Part shown: positions 63,861-64,000 of the stretch, piece after piece
Numbering within the stretch: the stretch's first letter is position 1
Layout of the letters: each line of letters starts with the position of its first letter
NCBI RefSeq assembly: GCF_901827155.1
Contig: NZ_LR594659.1
Location: 992,001 to 1,056,000, forward strand
Length of the DNA stretch: 64,000 bases
Direction of reading: 5' to 3'
Origin: Variovorax sp. PBL-H6
GTDB lineage: Bacteria; Pseudomonadota; Gammaproteobacteria; Burkholderiales; Burkholderiaceae_C
The notes under the pieces: model-generated
The model's database searches: none
Seen by the model: only the letters and a program-made list of their open reading frames with translations
Told to the model about the DNA's origin: nothing
Program-made: the position numbers and the translations under genes

Positions 63861-64000
63861 ATGTCCATCCATGCGATCCATGCCGCGCCCGCCAAGCGCT
63901 TCCATGTTGCGCATGCCTGCGCCGCAGCGGCGCTGCCGGGGCTGCACGTGGCCTCGTTGGGCCTGGTCGATGTCGACGCCTTCGGAGGCGGTGTGCACCG
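63861..64000 (+). CDS. start of an unidentified gene running off the window
   Basis: An ATG at 63861 is preceded by GGGAG at about the right spacing, and the frame stays open for 46 codons to the window edge (MSIHAIHAAPAKRFHVAHACAAAALP). An in-frame ATG at 63684 would add 59 residues of unlikely composition. The visible part shows a His-rich start and an Ala-rich stretch but no family motif. Confidence 0.4.
   Translation, partial: MSIHAIHAAPAKRFHVAHACAAAALPGLHVASLGLVDVDAFGGGVH

Overview
The window reads as a chromosomal segment of a high-GC betaproteobacterium of the order Burkholderiales, most likely a Variovorax-like member of the Comamonadaceae. The assignment rests on gene content and order (tldD-aroG, mpl, accBC-prmA, an Ala/Lys-rich histone H1-like protein next to nrdBA, pilSR, a glrK-qseG-glrR-type operon behind miaB) and on two dispersed repeat families I associate with Comamonadaceae. 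It is inference; no 16S rRNA, tRNA or other decisive marker lies in the window. LAYOUT. 1-10.8 kb: 3' part of tldD; an aromatic-amino-acid attenuator (24-codon leader rich in Phe/Tyr/Trp plus terminator) ahead of the DAHP synthase gene aroG; a cupin and mpl on the minus strand; a hypothetical gene overlapping a TlpA-like thioredoxin; accB-accC-prmA; a zinc-ribbon/DUF3426 membrane protein; a PfkB sugar kinase. 10.8-16.2 kb: histone H1-like protein, nrdB and nrdA, with two NrdR-like boxes upstream of nrdA. 16.2-22.7 kb: ampD, pilR, pilS, a 40-codon mini-ORF, a PP0621-like protein and a CcsA/YpjD-like membrane protein (all minus), diverging from ffh. 22.7-30.6 kb: opgH, a sigma54-type regulator, a lipoprotein and a histidine kinase behind miaB, and a small secreted protein. 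30.8-35.3 kb: RND efflux adaptor and pump. 35.5-50.4 kb: a minus-strand biosynthetic operon of five main genes: a 2453-residue NRPS/PKS hybrid with a built-in aminotransferase, a 1668-residue NRPS, an Sfp-type phosphopantetheinyl transferase and two alpha/beta hydrolases. 50.8-57.6 kb: histidine phosphatase, DUF4136 lipoprotein, ttcA, folB, an SDR reductase, midA, a TauD remnant and two uncharacterised genes. 57.7-64 kb: a small secreted protein, an inositol-monophosphatase-family gene, an LTA-synthase-like sulfatase, an SGNH hydrolase, a JmjC-like cupin and the start of an unknown gene. HOW IT WORKS TOGETHER. The secondary-metabolite operon is the main accessory feature. Read by domain order, an amino acid starter is extended once with malonate, transaminated at the beta position (predicting a 3,4-diamino acid), then passed to a C-A-T-C-T NRPS with no terminal thioesterase. 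The phosphopantetheinyl transferase would activate the carriers, the hydrolases are candidates for release or editing, and the convergent RND pump is a possible exporter. MOST UNUSUAL SIGNAL. Three minus-strand intercistronic gaps (19988-20110, 42988-43056, 53579-53701) hold related mini-ORFs starting MSR. Each ends in an ATGA overlap with the next gene, places a Shine-Dalgarno-like GAG-GT or GGAAG in its last codons, and in two cases also begins in an ATGA overlap with the preceding stop. They look like copies of a dispersed element that keeps translation coupled across the gap, and one sits between the two megasynthase genes.
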